64,000 bases of DNA from Candidatus Sphingomonas phytovorans (GTDB lineage: Bacteria; Pseudomonadota; Alphaproteobacteria; Sphingomonadales; Sphingomonadaceae), in the NCBI GenBank assembly GCA_029202385.1, contig CP119314.1:3102501-3166500 (forward strand), given 5' to 3'. The notes beneath the pieces are model-generated. The model was not told where the DNA came from. It was given only the letters and a program-made list of their open reading frames with translations, and did no database searches. The stretch's first letter is position 1. Each line of letters starts with the position of its first letter. Position numbers and translations under genes: made by a program. Of the stretch, positions 1-9,279 are shown piece after piece.

Positions 1-105
1 ATCGCGCGCGGAGACGATGGCCGGGACATCTGCCGGCATGTGGCGGAGATGAGCGCGCGACTGGGCTGCGAGATCGCGGTGCGAGGAGACTCGATCCTGC
101 TATAG
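1..105 (+). CDS. C-terminal end of an unidentified protein (partial)
   Basis: An open frame enters from the left edge and stops with TAG at 103-105, giving the last 34 residues of a protein that ends in RGDSILL. Too little is present to assign a family. It converges on the DUF2809 gene, whose stop lies at 100-102, so the two stop codons overlap. Codon use (G/C third positions) fits a real gene, but no function can be proposed. Confidence 0.45.
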   Translation: MARGDDGRDICRHVAEMSARLGCEIAVRGDSILL

Positions 106-462
106 ACGCCAGCGTTCGATTCCCGCCGCACACAGCGCGCCGGCGGTATAGGCGACGAAGTCCATCGGATCGAAACCGGTGCCGAGCACAACGCGCGCGA
201 CCGGGTTGGCCTGGAGCCCGAGCGCGCCCAGCAGGCCGAACAACTGGCCGAATTCGATGGCGAAGGCGGTCGCCAGTGCGAGAAGGATTGCCGGCCCTGT
301 CTCCATCGGCGTTACCGCCCGAAGCCCCAGATAGACAAGGATGACCGCAAGGCTATCGCCGAGGAACGGCCGAACGATCCCGTCATGCACGAACAGAGCG
401 ATGACCACCTCGATTGCAAACAGCGCCACGGCGGCAAGGGCATAGGGCAGGCGGATCGTCAT
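100..462 (-). CDS. DUF2809 family small membrane protein
   Basis: This 120-residue protein has about four hydrophobic segments and the layout of the DUF2809 family: an early VRPFLGDSLAVILVY helix, then a helix containing an IEFGQL motif, and a C-terminal segment around GTGFDPMDFVAYTAGAL. The start is the ATG at 460-462, which directly precedes the first hydrophobic helix; the open frame extends much further upstream but with arginine-rich, shadow-like sequence. It is an inner-membrane protein of unknown function. It lies just downstream of the GGDEF gene on the same strand, with about 100 bp between them. Confidence 0.7.
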   Translation of the reverse strand: MTIRLPYALAAVALFAIEVVIALFVHDGIVRPFLGDSLAVILVYLGLRAVTPMETGPAILLALATAFAIEFGQLFGLLGALGLQANPVARVVLGTGFDPMDFVAYTAGALCAAGIERWRL

Positions 463-566
463 GCTCGCGGTCTCTACGCCGGCTCCGTGCAGAAGGAAGG
501 GAGAACCCGGCAGGATCGCGTGCGGTCCGATATGGCGTCCCGGTGCGAACCTACCCTCGCGCCGCC

Positions 567-1754
567 TCATTCCAGGCCCGCAAGGCGTGGCCTGCCCTTG
601 CCCGCCTGCTTCGCGCGATAGAGCATCGCATCGGCCGCCTGGATCGATCGTTGCGGATCGTGCGGGACAATGGGCGCGCCGCCGACACTGGCGCCGATCT
701 GGATCCTGGCCGGCGTACCCAGCACCTCGACGGGCAAGCCGGCGACAATGACCAGCCGTTCGGCCACCGACCTGATCTGCACCGCCGTCACCTCGACCAG
801 GATGACGATGAATTCGTCCCCGCCGATGCGGCCGATGACATCGCCCGACCGCACCACGCCGCGAAACCGCATCGCCATCTCGCGCAACAGGTCGTCGCCG
901 ACGCCGTGCCCGTAATTGTCGTTGACCGCCTTGAACCCGTCCAGGTCGAGATAGAGCAGATAGCTCGACCGGATATCTTGCGGCGCTGGCATGCCGCACC
1001 GGACGGCAAGGGTTTCCATGATCCGGGCGCGATTGGCGAGACCGGTGAGCGAGTCGCTGTACGCAAGCTCCCGGTTGGTCTGGTGCGACCGGGCGAGTTC
1101 GGCGAGCAGGCGATGGCTGCGCCCGATGATGCCGAAGATGCCGATCAGCCAGAGCGGCGCCTGCAACGCGACCAGGCTGATGCCCGGCACGCCCGAACAG
1201 GCGACCGCGATCATGAAGGGCACCAGGGTGAGCGACACCTGCACCCGGGCGAACATCGGCGCCCCCGCATTGGCGAAGGCCATGCCGAAGGTGAGCCCGG
1301 TCACCACGAGCGCCGAGAGCGTGAGCAGGATGGGGTCGCCGGTCAGCGCGCAGGCCGATCCCACCACACCGACGATCAGGGCCCAGAGCAGGCCGGTCGC
1401 GATCACCCCGCGCTCGGCCTGGAACCGGTCGCCCGCATTCCGGGCGCGACCCGCCTGCGACAGCACCGACAGCCGCGACGCCAGGCCGAGCCCGGCGACC
1501 AGCAGGAGCGCGACGCCAGCCATCGGATCGGCCAGCCAGGCATAGAGCAGGATCGTCAGCACGATGCAGACCGCACCGAACGTCATCATGCCGATGGTGC
1601 CGAGGATGGTGCCGACCAGTTCCGGCCGCAGGTCGCGATCCCGCGGGGCATCAGGGCGCGTCAGCAGTTCGAACCCGCTTTCGAGGGCCATCGCCGCCCT
1701 GCCCAAGGGAGCAACCCGCATCCCGCCTCGCGTCGTCGCCACGTCCTCTTCCAT
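567..1754 (-). CDS. Membrane-anchored diguanylate cyclase (GGDEF)
   Basis: This protein of about 395 residues has an N-terminal half of roughly six hydrophobic segments and a C-terminal GGDEF domain. The signature IGRIGGDEF is intact near residue 310, so catalysis (two GTP to cyclic di-GMP) is expected. An RSGD sequence five residues before GGDEF matches the RxxD inhibitory I-site, predicting product feedback. The substrate-binding region [10 protein letters not shown] and the metal-binding aspartate in [12 protein letters not shown] are also present. No EAL domain follows. The ATG at 1752-1754 was chosen because the longer frame upstream has low-complexity coding. The divergent neighbour at 1858 is only about 100 bp away. 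The input signal sensed by the membrane region is unknown. Confidence 0.88.
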   Translation of the reverse strand: MEEDVATTRGGMRVAPLGRAAMALESGFELLTRPDAPRDRDLRPELVGTILGTIGMMTFGAVCIVLTILLYAWLADPMAGVALLLVAGLGLASRLSVLSQAGRARNAGDRFQAERGVIATGLLWALIVGVVGSACALTGDPILLTLSALVVTGLTFGMAFANAGAPMFARVQVSLTLVPFMIAVACSGVPGISLVALQAPLWLIGIFGIIGRSHRLLAELARSHQTNRELAYSDSLTGLANRARIMETLAVRCGMPAPQDIRSSYLLYLDLDGFKAVNDNYGHGVGDDLLREMAMRFRGVVRSGDVIGRIGGDEFIVILVEVTAVQIRSVAERLVIVAGLPVEVLGTPARIQIGASVGGAPIVPHDPQRSIQAADAMLYRAKQAGKGRPRLAGLE

Positions 1755-1857
1755 TCGCCGCGCCCGATCCGATGCTGCGCCCAATTCGTTAACAACGGGC
1801 AAGCATCGGCTTGGGAAAGGACGTAGGGCGGAGCGGCACGCACCCGGATCGATCGAT

Positions 1858-2976
1858 ATGGCGGAACTCGTGGATTTGGGGCAGGCACGTCGCATGACCG
1901 TGCAGGACCGACTCAATTATCTGAACATCGGCCTGATGGCGGCGTCCTGCGCGGTGGCCTGGTTCCTGCCGTTCGAACTGTTCCTGCTGGCCTATGCCGT
2001 GCTCGGCCCGCTGCACTATCTGACGGAGATATCCTGGCTCCACGACCGGCGCTATTTCCTGGACAGCGACCAGTCGGTGCGGGCGCGGCAGCTCACGCTT
2101 GGCTGGCTCGCCCTGGTCGGCATCGCGCTTGCGGTGATGCTGTACGGCGTGGTGGCGGAAAAACTGCTTCATCGCGCCGCCTCCCCCCAATGGGAGATCG
2201 GGCTGTTCTACCTGGTGTTCGTTTCGGCCGCCCTGCTCATCTTCACCCCGCGACCCTGGATAGCAGCGGGCGTGATCGTGCTGACCGGGATCGGCGTGCT
2301 GCTGTTCGGCCATTCGCCCTGGTACGGGCTGATCGCCTTCTTCATCATCACCATCGTGCATGTGCTGGTGTTCACCGGTGCGTTCCTGCTGCTCGGGGCA
2401 TTGAAGACGCGCAGCCGCTCGGGCGGGATCGCCTTCGCCGCGTTCCTGCTCTTCGCCGCCAGCTTCTTCCTGTTCTCGAGCGGAGGGTTCGACCCGACCA
2501 TCGGCGAGCCGGTGCGGCAGGTCTACGCCCCGTTCGAGACGCTCAACATGCAACTCATCCAGGTGCTGGGGCTTGGACCGGGCACCGCGCTGTGGGAGAT
2601 CTATGAATCGCCGGCCGGCGTGGTCGTGATGCGCCTGATCGCCTTCGCCTACACCTATCACTATCTGAACTGGTTCTCGAAGACCTCGGTCATCCGCTGG
2701 CACCGGATATCGACGCTGCGCGCCGGCATCATCCTGGCGCTGTGGCTCGGCGCGCTGGCGCTCTACTGGCACAGCTACATCACCGGTTTCGTCGTGCTCT
2801 ATTCGCTGAGCGTGCTGCACGTCATGCTTGAGCTGCCGCTGAACCATCAGAGCTTCGCCGGGATCGGGCGGGAACTGGTGTCGCTGTTCCGGCCGACACC
2901 CCCGGCCGCGCCCAAAGGCACACGAAAGCGGCAGGGCAAGACCCGGGCTTCGACAAGAGCCGGTCAAAGGGTGTAG
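1858..2976 (+). CDS. Polytopic membrane protein of unknown function
   Basis: The protein has 372 residues with about nine to ten hydrophobic segments. Conserved-looking polar positions lie within or next to membrane helices: [18 protein letters not shown] near residue 55 and [10 protein letters not shown] near residue 265. The histidine and aromatic pattern loosely recalls membrane-bound di-iron or carotenoid-cleaving Brp/Blh proteins, but the match is not good enough to name it. The C-terminus is a short basic, proline-rich tail. The ATG at 1858 gives a short cytoplasmic N-terminus before the first helix; the frame is open upstream but opposes the GGDEF gene. No function is proposed. Confidence 0.6.
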   Translation: MAELVDLGQARRMTVQDRLNYLNIGLMAASCAVAWFLPFELFLLAYAVLGPLHYLTEISWLHDRRYFLDSDQSVRARQLTLGWLALVGIALAVMLYGVVAEKLLHRAASPQWEIGLFYLVFVSAALLIFTPRPWIAAGVIVLTGIGVLLFGHSPWYGLIAFFIITIVHVLVFTGAFLLLGALKTRSRSGGIAFAAFLLFAASFFLFSSGGFDPTIGEPVRQVYAPFETLNMQLIQVLGLGPGTALWEIYESPAGVVVMRLIAFAYTYHYLNWFSKTSVIRWHRISTLRAGIILALWLGALALYWHSYITGFVVLYSLSVLHVMLELPLNHQSFAGIGRELVSLFRPTPPAAPKGTRKRQGKTRASTRAGQRV

Positions 2977-3034
2977 GGGCTCCAGCTAGTTCGCCCTGGC
3001 CTGCCGGGGCGTTGATCACCTGAATGAGGCTATC

Positions 3035-3937
3035 ATGACTGACTCCCAAACCCATTGCGGCCTCGTCGCCGTGCTCGGCGCGCCCAACGCCGGCAAATCC
3101 ACCCTCGTCAACGCGCTGGTCGGCCAGAAGGTCGCGATCGTCAGCCCCAAGGCGCAGACCACACGCGCGCGGCTGATGGGCGTGGCGATCGAGGGCGAGA
3201 CCCAGTTGCTGCTGGTCGACACACCGGGCATCTTCGAGCCCAAGCGGCGGCTCGACCGGGCGATGGTCTCGGCCGCCTGGGGCGGGACCGAGGGGGCGGA
3301 CGTGATCGCGCTGGTGGTCGATGCCAAGGGCGGGCTCGGCCCCAAGGTGATCCCGATCGCTGAATCGATCGCCTCGCGGCCAGAGCCGAAATACCTCATC
3401 CTCAACAAGGTCGACCTGGCCGACAAGGCGAAGCTGCTGCTCCACGCCGAGAAGCTCAACGGCATCGTCGATTTCGCCGAGACCTTCTTCGTCAGCGCCT
3501 CGACCGGCGACGGCCTGCCCGAACTGAAGAAGGTGCTGGCCAAGGCGATGCCCGAGGGACCGTGGCATTTCCCGGAGGACCAGGTCTCCGACGCGACCGA
3601 GCGCAGCCTTGCTTCCGAGGTCACGCGCGAGCAGCTCTATCTCCAGCTCCACGCGGAACTGCCCTATGCCAGCGCGATCGAGACCGAGCAGTATAAGGAA
3701 CGCGAGGACGGCTCAGTCGAGATCCACCAGCAGATCCTCGTCGAGCGCCCCACCCAGCGCGCGATCGTGCTGGGCAAGGGCGGCGCCCGGATCAAGGAGA
3801 TCGGCGCACGCGCGCGGACCGAACTGAGCAGCATCATGGGCCGCCCGGTGCATCTCTACCTGCACGTGAAGGTCAAGCCCGGCTGGGACGACGAACGCGA
3901 CATCTACCGCGAGATGGGCCTCGACTGGGTGGAGTGA
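3035..3937 (+). CDS. era: GTPase Era
   Basis: Era is an essential GTPase that binds the 3' end of 16S rRNA and assists 30S ribosomal subunit maturation. The 300-residue protein carries all G motifs: P-loop GAPNAGKST at residues 15-23, switch sequence QTTRARLMG, G3 DTPGIF near residue 63, and G4 NKVDLADK near residue 125. A C-terminal KH domain has GKGGARIKEIG near residue 247, the RNA-binding loop. Length is normal for the family. In many alphaproteobacteria era sits with rnc and lepB; here it stands alone between a membrane protein gene and a convergent sirtuin gene. Identification is secure. Confidence 0.97.
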   Translation: MTDSQTHCGLVAVLGAPNAGKSTLVNALVGQKVAIVSPKAQTTRARLMGVAIEGETQLLLVDTPGIFEPKRRLDRAMVSAAWGGTEGADVIALVVDAKGGLGPKVIPIAESIASRPEPKYLILNKVDLADKAKLLLHAEKLNGIVDFAETFFVSASTGDGLPELKKVLAKAMPEGPWHFPEDQVSDATERSLASEVTREQLYLQLHAELPYASAIETEQYKEREDGSVEIHQQILVERPTQRAIVLGKGGARIKEIGARARTELSSIMGRPVHLYLHVKVKPGWDDERDIYREMGLDWVE

Positions 3938-3962
3938 TCGATCCTCCCGGGACGGGGCGGAT

Positions 3963-4661
3963 TCAGGAGAGCAGCGTCTCCACCCAAGCCGGCACCAGCT
4001 CGCTCGCCGGGCCGAGCCGGGTCTCGTGGAAATAGGCGCTGCCGGCTGACGGCTCCAGGTTCATCTCAAGCGTCGTCGCGCCGTGATAGCGCGCGGTCTG
4101 GACGAAGCCGGCGGCGGGATAGACCGCCCCGGAGGTGCCGATCGAGACGAACAGGTCGGCATCCGACAGGGTGCGCTCGATCCGGTCCATCGCATAGGGC
4201 ATCTCGCCGAAGAACACGATGTCGGGCCGCATCGCCGCCGCGCCGCACGAATCGCACCGCGTGCCGGGCGGCATGTCGCCAGCCCAGGGCACCCGCGCTC
4301 CACAGGCGGCGCAGAGCGCGGAGTTCAATTCACCGTGCATATGGAGCAGCCGCGACGCCCCTGCCCGCTCGTGCAGGTCATCGACATTCTGGGTGACGAT
4401 CAGCAGCGCGCCCGGCCACGCCGCATCGAGCCGCGCCAGCGCACGGTGCGCCGCGTTGGGCTCGACCGTCGCCAATGCTGCACGGCGCGCATCGTAGAAA
4501 CGGTGGACAAGATCGGGGTCGGCCGCGAGCGCTTCTGGCGTGCAGACATCCTCGACCCTATGCCCCTCCCACAAGCCGCCCGGCCCACGAAAGGTGGCGA
4601 GGCCGCTTTCCGCCGAGATGCCGGCGCCGGTGAGGATCACGATGTTGCGAAGCTTGGTCAT
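3963..4661 (-). CDS. cobB: NAD-dependent protein deacylase, sirtuin (CobB type)
   Basis: This 232-residue class III sirtuin removes acyl groups from lysine side chains using NAD+. Visible motifs are the NAD-binding GAGISAESGLATFRG at residues 12-26, the QNVDDLHERAG segment near residue 92, the catalytic histidine in HMHGE near residue 108, and two CxxC zinc pairs (CAAC and CDSC) around residues 117-138. An A-x-x-x-x-R pattern in the early region (DARRAAL) is close to that used by desuccinylases, but this was not aligned. The ATG at 4659-4661 leaves a short N-terminus of the CobB type. It is convergent with era and divergent from the TonB receptor. Confidence 0.93.
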   Translation of the reverse strand: MTKLRNIVILTGAGISAESGLATFRGPGGLWEGHRVEDVCTPEALAADPDLVHRFYDARRAALATVEPNAAHRALARLDAAWPGALLIVTQNVDDLHERAGASRLLHMHGELNSALCAACGARVPWAGDMPPGTRCDSCGAAAMRPDIVFFGEMPYAMDRIERTLSDADLFVSIGTSGAVYPAAGFVQTARYHGATTLEMNLEPSAGSAYFHETRLGPASELVPAWVETLLS

Positions 4662-4766
4662 GGGGCGCTCCTATCCGGCTGCGAAGGCCCGCGCCACCGT
4701 GCCGAATATCGCCATTTCCTAACCGGAATATTGATTATTTGTCATGTTGGCGTTTGACGCATTTCT

Positions 4767-4776
4767 GTAACGTTAC
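4767..4776. promoter_or_regulatory. Perfect 10-bp palindrome upstream of TonB receptor
   Basis: GTAACGTTAC is self-complementary and lies 73 bp before the receptor start, just after a TGACGCATTTCTGTA stretch. It could be an operator between the divergent sirtuin and receptor genes. Only the symmetry and position support this; no regulator is identified. Confidence 0.25.
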
Positions 4777-4848
4777 GGCAGCGAAAGAGTCACAGGCTCT
4801 CCATAGGCCGACCCCGCGCCGATCGGGGCGCCAGGGAAAACCAGATCA

Positions 4849-7164
4849 ATGTCGACCTCAACCAGGCCGCAGCGGCTGCTGCTCGGCGTGAGCATGCTTG
4901 CGCTTTCGATTCTGTCCTCCGCCGCTTATGCGGAAACGCCCCCGGCCCTCGCCCCGGCCGACGAGGCAGCGCCCGACCAGAAGCCGAAGACCGACCTGGC
5001 CGAAGGCTCCGACATCGTCGTGACCGCGACCCGCGCGAACGAGATCGCGCCCGTCACCGCCTCGCTGCAGACGACCCAGCCGCAATCGATCATCTCGCGC
5101 TCCTTCATCGAGGATTCGCTGCCGGCGACCTCCGACTTCAACCAGATCGCGCTGATCGGACCCAGCGTCTCGGGCTATGGCAATGCCAACGGGCCCGGCC
5201 TGTCCGAATCCAAGGCGCAGATCCGCGGTTTCCAGGACGGCGAATATAACGTCACCTATGATGGCGTTCCGTTCGGCGACACCAACGATCCGACGCACCA
5301 TTCGAACACTTTCTTCCCGTCGAACACGATCGAGACGCTGATCGTCGATCGCGGCCCCGGCAATGCCAGCCAGCTCGGCCAGGCGACCTTTGGTGGCAAC
5401 ATCAACCTCTTCTCCCGCGCGACGCGCGAGGATGCCAGCATCGAGGCGAAGGCCACCTATGGCAGCTTCAACACCTGGATGCTGCGCGGCGTGGCGCAGA
5501 GCGGCGCGATCGACAAGCTCGGCGGGACCGAGATCGTCCTTAGCGGCCAGCATATCGGATCGGACGGTGCCCGCACCTACAGCCCGTTCCGGTCGAACAA
5601 TGTGTTCGGCAAGGTCATGATCCCGATCGGGCCCGACGCGAAGCTGACGATCCTCGCCACCTATAACGAGAATACGTTCAACCAGCCCGACAAGGACGGC
5701 GCGACGCTGTCGCAGATCGCGCAATTCGGCAAATATTTCAGCCTGAACAACGACCCGAACTCGCAGACCTATTACGGGTACAACCACACCCACAAGACGA
5801 CCGATTTCGAAGTGGTGAAGTTCGAGGCGACCATCGCGCCCAATTCGATCTTCGAGAATCGCGCCTATACCTACAGCTATGACAACGAGACGCTCAGCGG
5901 CAACGATGTGACGCTGTTCGCGACCGCCAGCGCGGCGGACATCGCCAAGGCCAATGTCTATACGCCGGTCAACGGCGTGGCCACGACCGCCCCCGGCGTG
6001 CCGGGCTATACCAAGACCAACAAGTACCGGATGTTCGGCGACATCGCCAAGACGCGGATCGACTTCGGCTTCGGCGCGATCACCGCGGGCGCGTGGATCG
6101 AATGGTCAAACACCTATCGCCAGCAGCGCGACGTCAACCTGGTGACCGGCGCGCCCAACTATGTCGAGAAGAAGGTCATCGACCCGGTTTCAGGCCTGGC
6201 CACCCCGCAGAACATCAAGTTCGACCAGAATTCGCACACCAACCACACCGAGGAATTCGTCGAACTCGAACTGCGTCCGATCGCGGGGCTGAAGATCACC
6301 CCGGGCTTCAAGCATGTCGATTTCAACCGCCAGGTCGATGCGCTCTACAACCAGACGACGCGCATTCCGCAGAAGCTGAGCAACACCTACAGCGCCAACC
6401 TGCCCTTCGCGACGATCAACTATGCGGTCAACGACCGGCTGGCGGTCTATGCGCAATATGCGCGCGGCTTCCTCGCACCCTCGCTGGGCGTGCTCTATGT
6501 CGCCAAGCCAAGCCTCTCGACGGTCGAGCCGGAGCGCTCGACCAACTATCAGGCCGGCGTCGTCTATCATGGCGGCAATCTCTCGATCGACGCCGATGTC
6601 TACAAGATCGATTTCACCAACAAGTTCGCGTCGATCAACGCGCCGGTCGCCAGCGACGGGGTGATCTGGATCAACCAGGGTTCAGTCCAGTACAAGGGCA
6701 TCGAGGGCCAGATCACCTATGCCTTGCCGCACGGCCTCGCCCTCTTCGCCAACGGATCGCGTAACTATGCGAAGACGAACAATGACGGCTCGCCCAACTT
6801 GCAGGTCGCCAACGCACCGGAATGGACCGCCGCGGCCGGCATCCTCTACAAGAGCGGCCCGATCCGTTTCTCGCTGATCGACAAATATACGGGCCGGCAA
6901 TGGTTCACCGATCCGTCGAGCATCACCAACCTGAACGCGAGCACCACGCTCCCCGTCTACAACAGCTATCGCAGCAACGGCTACAACAGCGCGATCCTGT
7001 CGGCGCGCTACGATATCGGCCCGGTGCGGGTCGGCTTCGAGATCAACAACCTGCTCGATTCGCAGCGGGTGACCAACATCAACACGGGCAAGACCACGCC
7101 GTTCGACCAGTATTTCTACCAGACCGGCCGGTCCTTCACCGGCGACATCACGCTGACCTTCTGA
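4849..7164 (+). CDS. TonB-dependent outer-membrane receptor
   Basis: The 771-residue protein starts with a Sec signal peptide (residues 1-28, cleavage after SSAAYA), then a linker with the TonB-box-like DIVVTATR near residue 58. A plug domain follows, with IRGFQDGEYNVTYDGVPFG and a DRGPGNASQLGQATFGGNI segment. The rest is a beta-barrel ending in an aromatic C-terminal strand (TGDITLTF), as required for BAM insertion. A histidine pair (DPTHHSN) lies in the plug. The gene overlaps the next one, an acid phosphatase, by one base (TGATG), so the two are translationally coupled. That suggests uptake of a phosphorylated compound whose phosphate is removed in the periplasm. The substrate is inferred only from this context. 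Confidence 0.9.
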   Translation: MSTSTRPQRLLLGVSMLALSILSSAAYAETPPALAPADEAAPDQKPKTDLAEGSDIVVTATRANEIAPVTASLQTTQPQSIISRSFIEDSLPATSDFNQIALIGPSVSGYGNANGPGLSESKAQIRGFQDGEYNVTYDGVPFGDTNDPTHHSNTFFPSNTIETLIVDRGPGNASQLGQATFGGNINLFSRATREDASIEAKATYGSFNTWMLRGVAQSGAIDKLGGTEIVLSGQHIGSDGARTYSPFRSNNVFGKVMIPIGPDAKLTILATYNENTFNQPDKDGATLSQIAQFGKYFSLNNDPNSQTYYGYNHTHKTTDFEVVKFEATIAPNSIFENRAYTYSYDNETLSGNDVTLFATASAADIAKANVYTPVNGVATTAPGVPGYTKTNKYRMFGDIAKTRIDFGFGAITAGAWIEWSNTYRQQRDVNLVTGAPNYVEKKVIDPVSGLATPQNIKFDQNSHTNHTEEFVELELRPIAGLKITPGFKHVDFNRQVDALYNQTTRIPQKLSNTYSANLPFATINYAVNDRLAVYAQYARGFLAPSLGVLYVAKPSLSTVEPERSTNYQAGVVYHGGNLSIDADVYKIDFTNKFASINAPVASDGVIWINQGSVQYKGIEGQITYALPHGLALFANGSRNYAKTNNDGSPNLQVANAPEWTAAAGILYKSGPIRFSLIDKYTGRQWFTDPSSITNLNASTTLPVYNSYRSNGYNSAILSARYDIGPVRVGFEINNLLDSQRVTNINTGKTTPFDQYFYQTGRSFTGDITLTF

Positions 7165-7853
7165 TGAAACGCCTGCTCCTCGCCGCGGTGGCGCTTGCCG
7201 CCGCGGCCCCCGCTGCCGACAAGGCGCCCGTCCTGCTCCGCAACATCGATCCGGTTCTTGTCCTGCCGCCGCCGCCCGCGGCCGGCAGCCCGCAGGCCCT
7301 GGCCGAGCTTGCCGAACTCCATGCGATCGAGACGGCGCGGTCGCCCGCCGACGAAGCCGATGCCCGCGCCGATGGCGATACCAAGAACGGGTCGATCTTC
7401 GCGGTGGCGCTGGGCCCCAGATTCGACCTTGCCGCACTGCCCGCCACCAGCGCGCTGCTCGGCATGGTCCGCGCCACCGAGAAAGCGACGGTCGACCGCG
7501 GCAAGGACGAATTCAAGCGGCCCCGGCCCTATATCGTCGACCCCGCGCTCAAGAGCTGCAAGCGTAACGACGATCCGCTGTCGAGCTACCCCAGCGGCCA
7601 TACCTCGATGGCCTTTTCGATGGGCGAGGTGCTGGCGCGGCTGGTGCCCGAAAAGGCCGGTCCGATCCTCGCCCGCGCCGCCCGCTATGGGCAAAGCCGC
7701 ATCGTCTGCGGCCAGCATTTCCGCAGCGACGTGAGCGCCGGCCAGATGCTCGGCCTGCTGATCGCAGAACGGCTGATGGCGGAGCCGGCGTTCCGGGCTG
7801 CCTTCGATGCCGCGCGGAAGGAACTGGTCGCCGCCGGAATCGCCACTGCCTGA
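7164..7853 (+). CDS. Class A non-specific acid phosphatase (PAP2 superfamily)
   Basis: This 229-residue protein starts with a signal peptide (MKRLLLAAVALAAAAPAA). It contains the full PAP2 signature: KDEFKRPRP (K-x6-RP), YPSGHTS (the PSGH block) and SRIVCGQHFRSD (SR-x5-H-x3-D). It should therefore hydrolyse phosphomonoesters in the periplasm through a histidine-phosphate intermediate. The spacing and the CGQH segment resemble PhoN/PhoC class A enzymes rather than integral membrane lipid phosphatases, and no long helices are seen. Its ATG overlaps the receptor stop by one base, so it is probably made with the receptor as a scavenging pair. Confidence 0.9.
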   Translation: MKRLLLAAVALAAAAPAADKAPVLLRNIDPVLVLPPPPAAGSPQALAELAELHAIETARSPADEADARADGDTKNGSIFAVALGPRFDLAALPATSALLGMVRATEKATVDRGKDEFKRPRPYIVDPALKSCKRNDDPLSSYPSGHTSMAFSMGEVLARLVPEKAGPILARAARYGQSRIVCGQHFRSDVSAGQMLGLLIAERLMAEPAFRAAFDAARKELVAAGIATA

Positions 7854-7878
7854 GTCCGATCCCGGCTTACGGCATGCG

Positions 7879-8856
7879 TCAAAGAGGGAAGGTCGCGACG
7901 TAACTCTGCACACCCGGAGTCCCCGATATCGCGAAGATCCCCATCAACGCATTCCGGTAGATGCTGTTGCCGGTGGTGAGGGCCGCACCGGGATAGGCAT
8001 AGGGAATCCAGGTGGCATCGCTGTACGCCCCGTCGGGATTGATCGAGATGGAGGCGAGCAGGGCCGATGACCCGCTGGCGCCGCCGGCCAGGTTGAACCC
8101 TGTCGGCGTCGCGACGATCCCTTCAAAATGCGTCACCAGCGCCGGCTGGTCGAGATAGCTGTACAGCTTGAGGTTGCTGAAGGCGCCCGTCGCGGAATCA
8201 TAGCCGATCACCATGCCCTGGTTGATACCGTGCCCGTTCCGCGTGCCGCCGACGATCGTGTAGCTGCTGCTGCCGATGCCGTGCTGCCAGATGCCATAGG
8301 CGGTGGTCAGGGTGCAGCCGGGTATGTCGAAGATCGTCCAGCGATCCTTCGCGATATCGTAGAGAAAGGCGTTGGCGGAAAGCGGAACGCCCTTCAGATC
8401 ATAGTCGCCGACGACGAGATCGCCCATGGTGCTGTGCGGGATCGTGTTCCACACGGCCTGGCCACCGACCAGGCTGCTCGGCACGTCGATCTGGCTCCAG
8501 GTGCCGCCGCCCTGGGGCGGGCCCTGATACATCATGCCGTTGCTGTGCGCCGCGCTTCCCGAATATTGGTAGTTGCCGACCGCCCGGACATTGCCATCGC
8601 CCAGCGCCGGATTGAACACGAAAGTATCGGGTCCGTAGAGGGTCGAGCCTGTCACGCTCTGCCCCGGAAAGACCGGCGGACTTGAATAGAGCCCGTTCCC
8701 GTCGGTCGGCGTCAGCGGGCCGAGATAGAGCAAGGCAGTGGTCGCACCATCGCTGTTGGTCGTCCCGGTCAGGATCACGTCTGATCCCGTCCAGCCGCGG
8801 ACGCCCGTGACGAACTGGTTGGGGCCGAAGATCGTCGTCGAAACCGGATCGCTCAT
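7879..8856 (-). CDS. Hypothetical protein, probably beta-rich
   Basis: The 325-residue protein is rich in Gly, Ser, Thr and aromatic residues, with recurring short strand-like stretches such as NGLYSS, NGMMYQG and FNLAGGASGSS. This composition suggests a beta-propeller or another repeated beta fold. No catalytic motif and no clear Sec signal are seen. The start ATG at 8854-8856 is preceded by AGGAG seven bases upstream, which is better than the upstream in-frame ATG at 8907. It is convergent with the phosphatase gene. The family was not recognised. Confidence 0.6.
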   Translation of the reverse strand: MSDPVSTTIFGPNQFVTGVRGWTGSDVILTGTTNSDGATTALLYLGPLTPTDGNGLYSSPPVFPGQSVTGSTLYGPDTFVFNPALGDGNVRAVGNYQYSGSAAHSNGMMYQGPPQGGGTWSQIDVPSSLVGGQAVWNTIPHSTMGDLVVGDYDLKGVPLSANAFLYDIAKDRWTIFDIPGCTLTTAYGIWQHGIGSSSYTIVGGTRNGHGINQGMVIGYDSATGAFSNLKLYSYLDQPALVTHFEGIVATPTGFNLAGGASGSSALLASISINPDGAYSDATWIPYAYPGAALTTGNSIYRNALMGIFAISGTPGVQSYVATFPL

Positions 8857-9279
8857 CGCATCGCTCCTGACAGGCAGACACGGCGACGTTACGTTTCCCG
8901 CCGACACGCCGGGAAATCACGTCCGCCTTCACCGTGCAACTGAGTGATGATCCTACTATCGACGCCATCCATCGGAAAGAGTAACAATATCCGCAGTAGT
9001 TATGATCCCGCAGCCATATGATATACTTGATCAAATATATCAAAAATTGCCATTTCTCAGAATAGCAAGTCGAATTAATTTCGCATTGATTGACACCTCA
9101 CATCACTGTGCCACGCGTAAAATACGCAAAGTCTTGCCAGATATGGCGAAGCATTCGTGAAGACGAAGGCCCTGTCCTGCCGCGTCGCATTGTGGCATCT
9201 GCCCGCCGACATCGGAAATATGGGCCTGTCGCGTGATCCACTGCATCGGCAATCGCGGCATTCCCGGGAGACCAGGCAA
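8857..9279. other. AT-rich intergenic region
   Basis: No gene is seen. Bases roughly 8945-9110 are much richer in A/T than the surroundings, with ATATGATATACTTGATC-type sequence and short inverted repeats around TTGATCAA. It presumably holds the promoters for the leftward hypothetical gene and the rightward dapB, but no confident -35/-10 pair was found. An open frame from 9157 runs into dapB but lacks a ribosome binding site at its own start. Confidence 0.4.

Noticed and set aside
8945..9110. AT-rich region as a replication origin or riboswitch before dapB
   Set aside because: No DnaA-box cluster and no recognisable lysine-riboswitch structure was seen; it is close to the dapB promoter and is best read as a promoter region.
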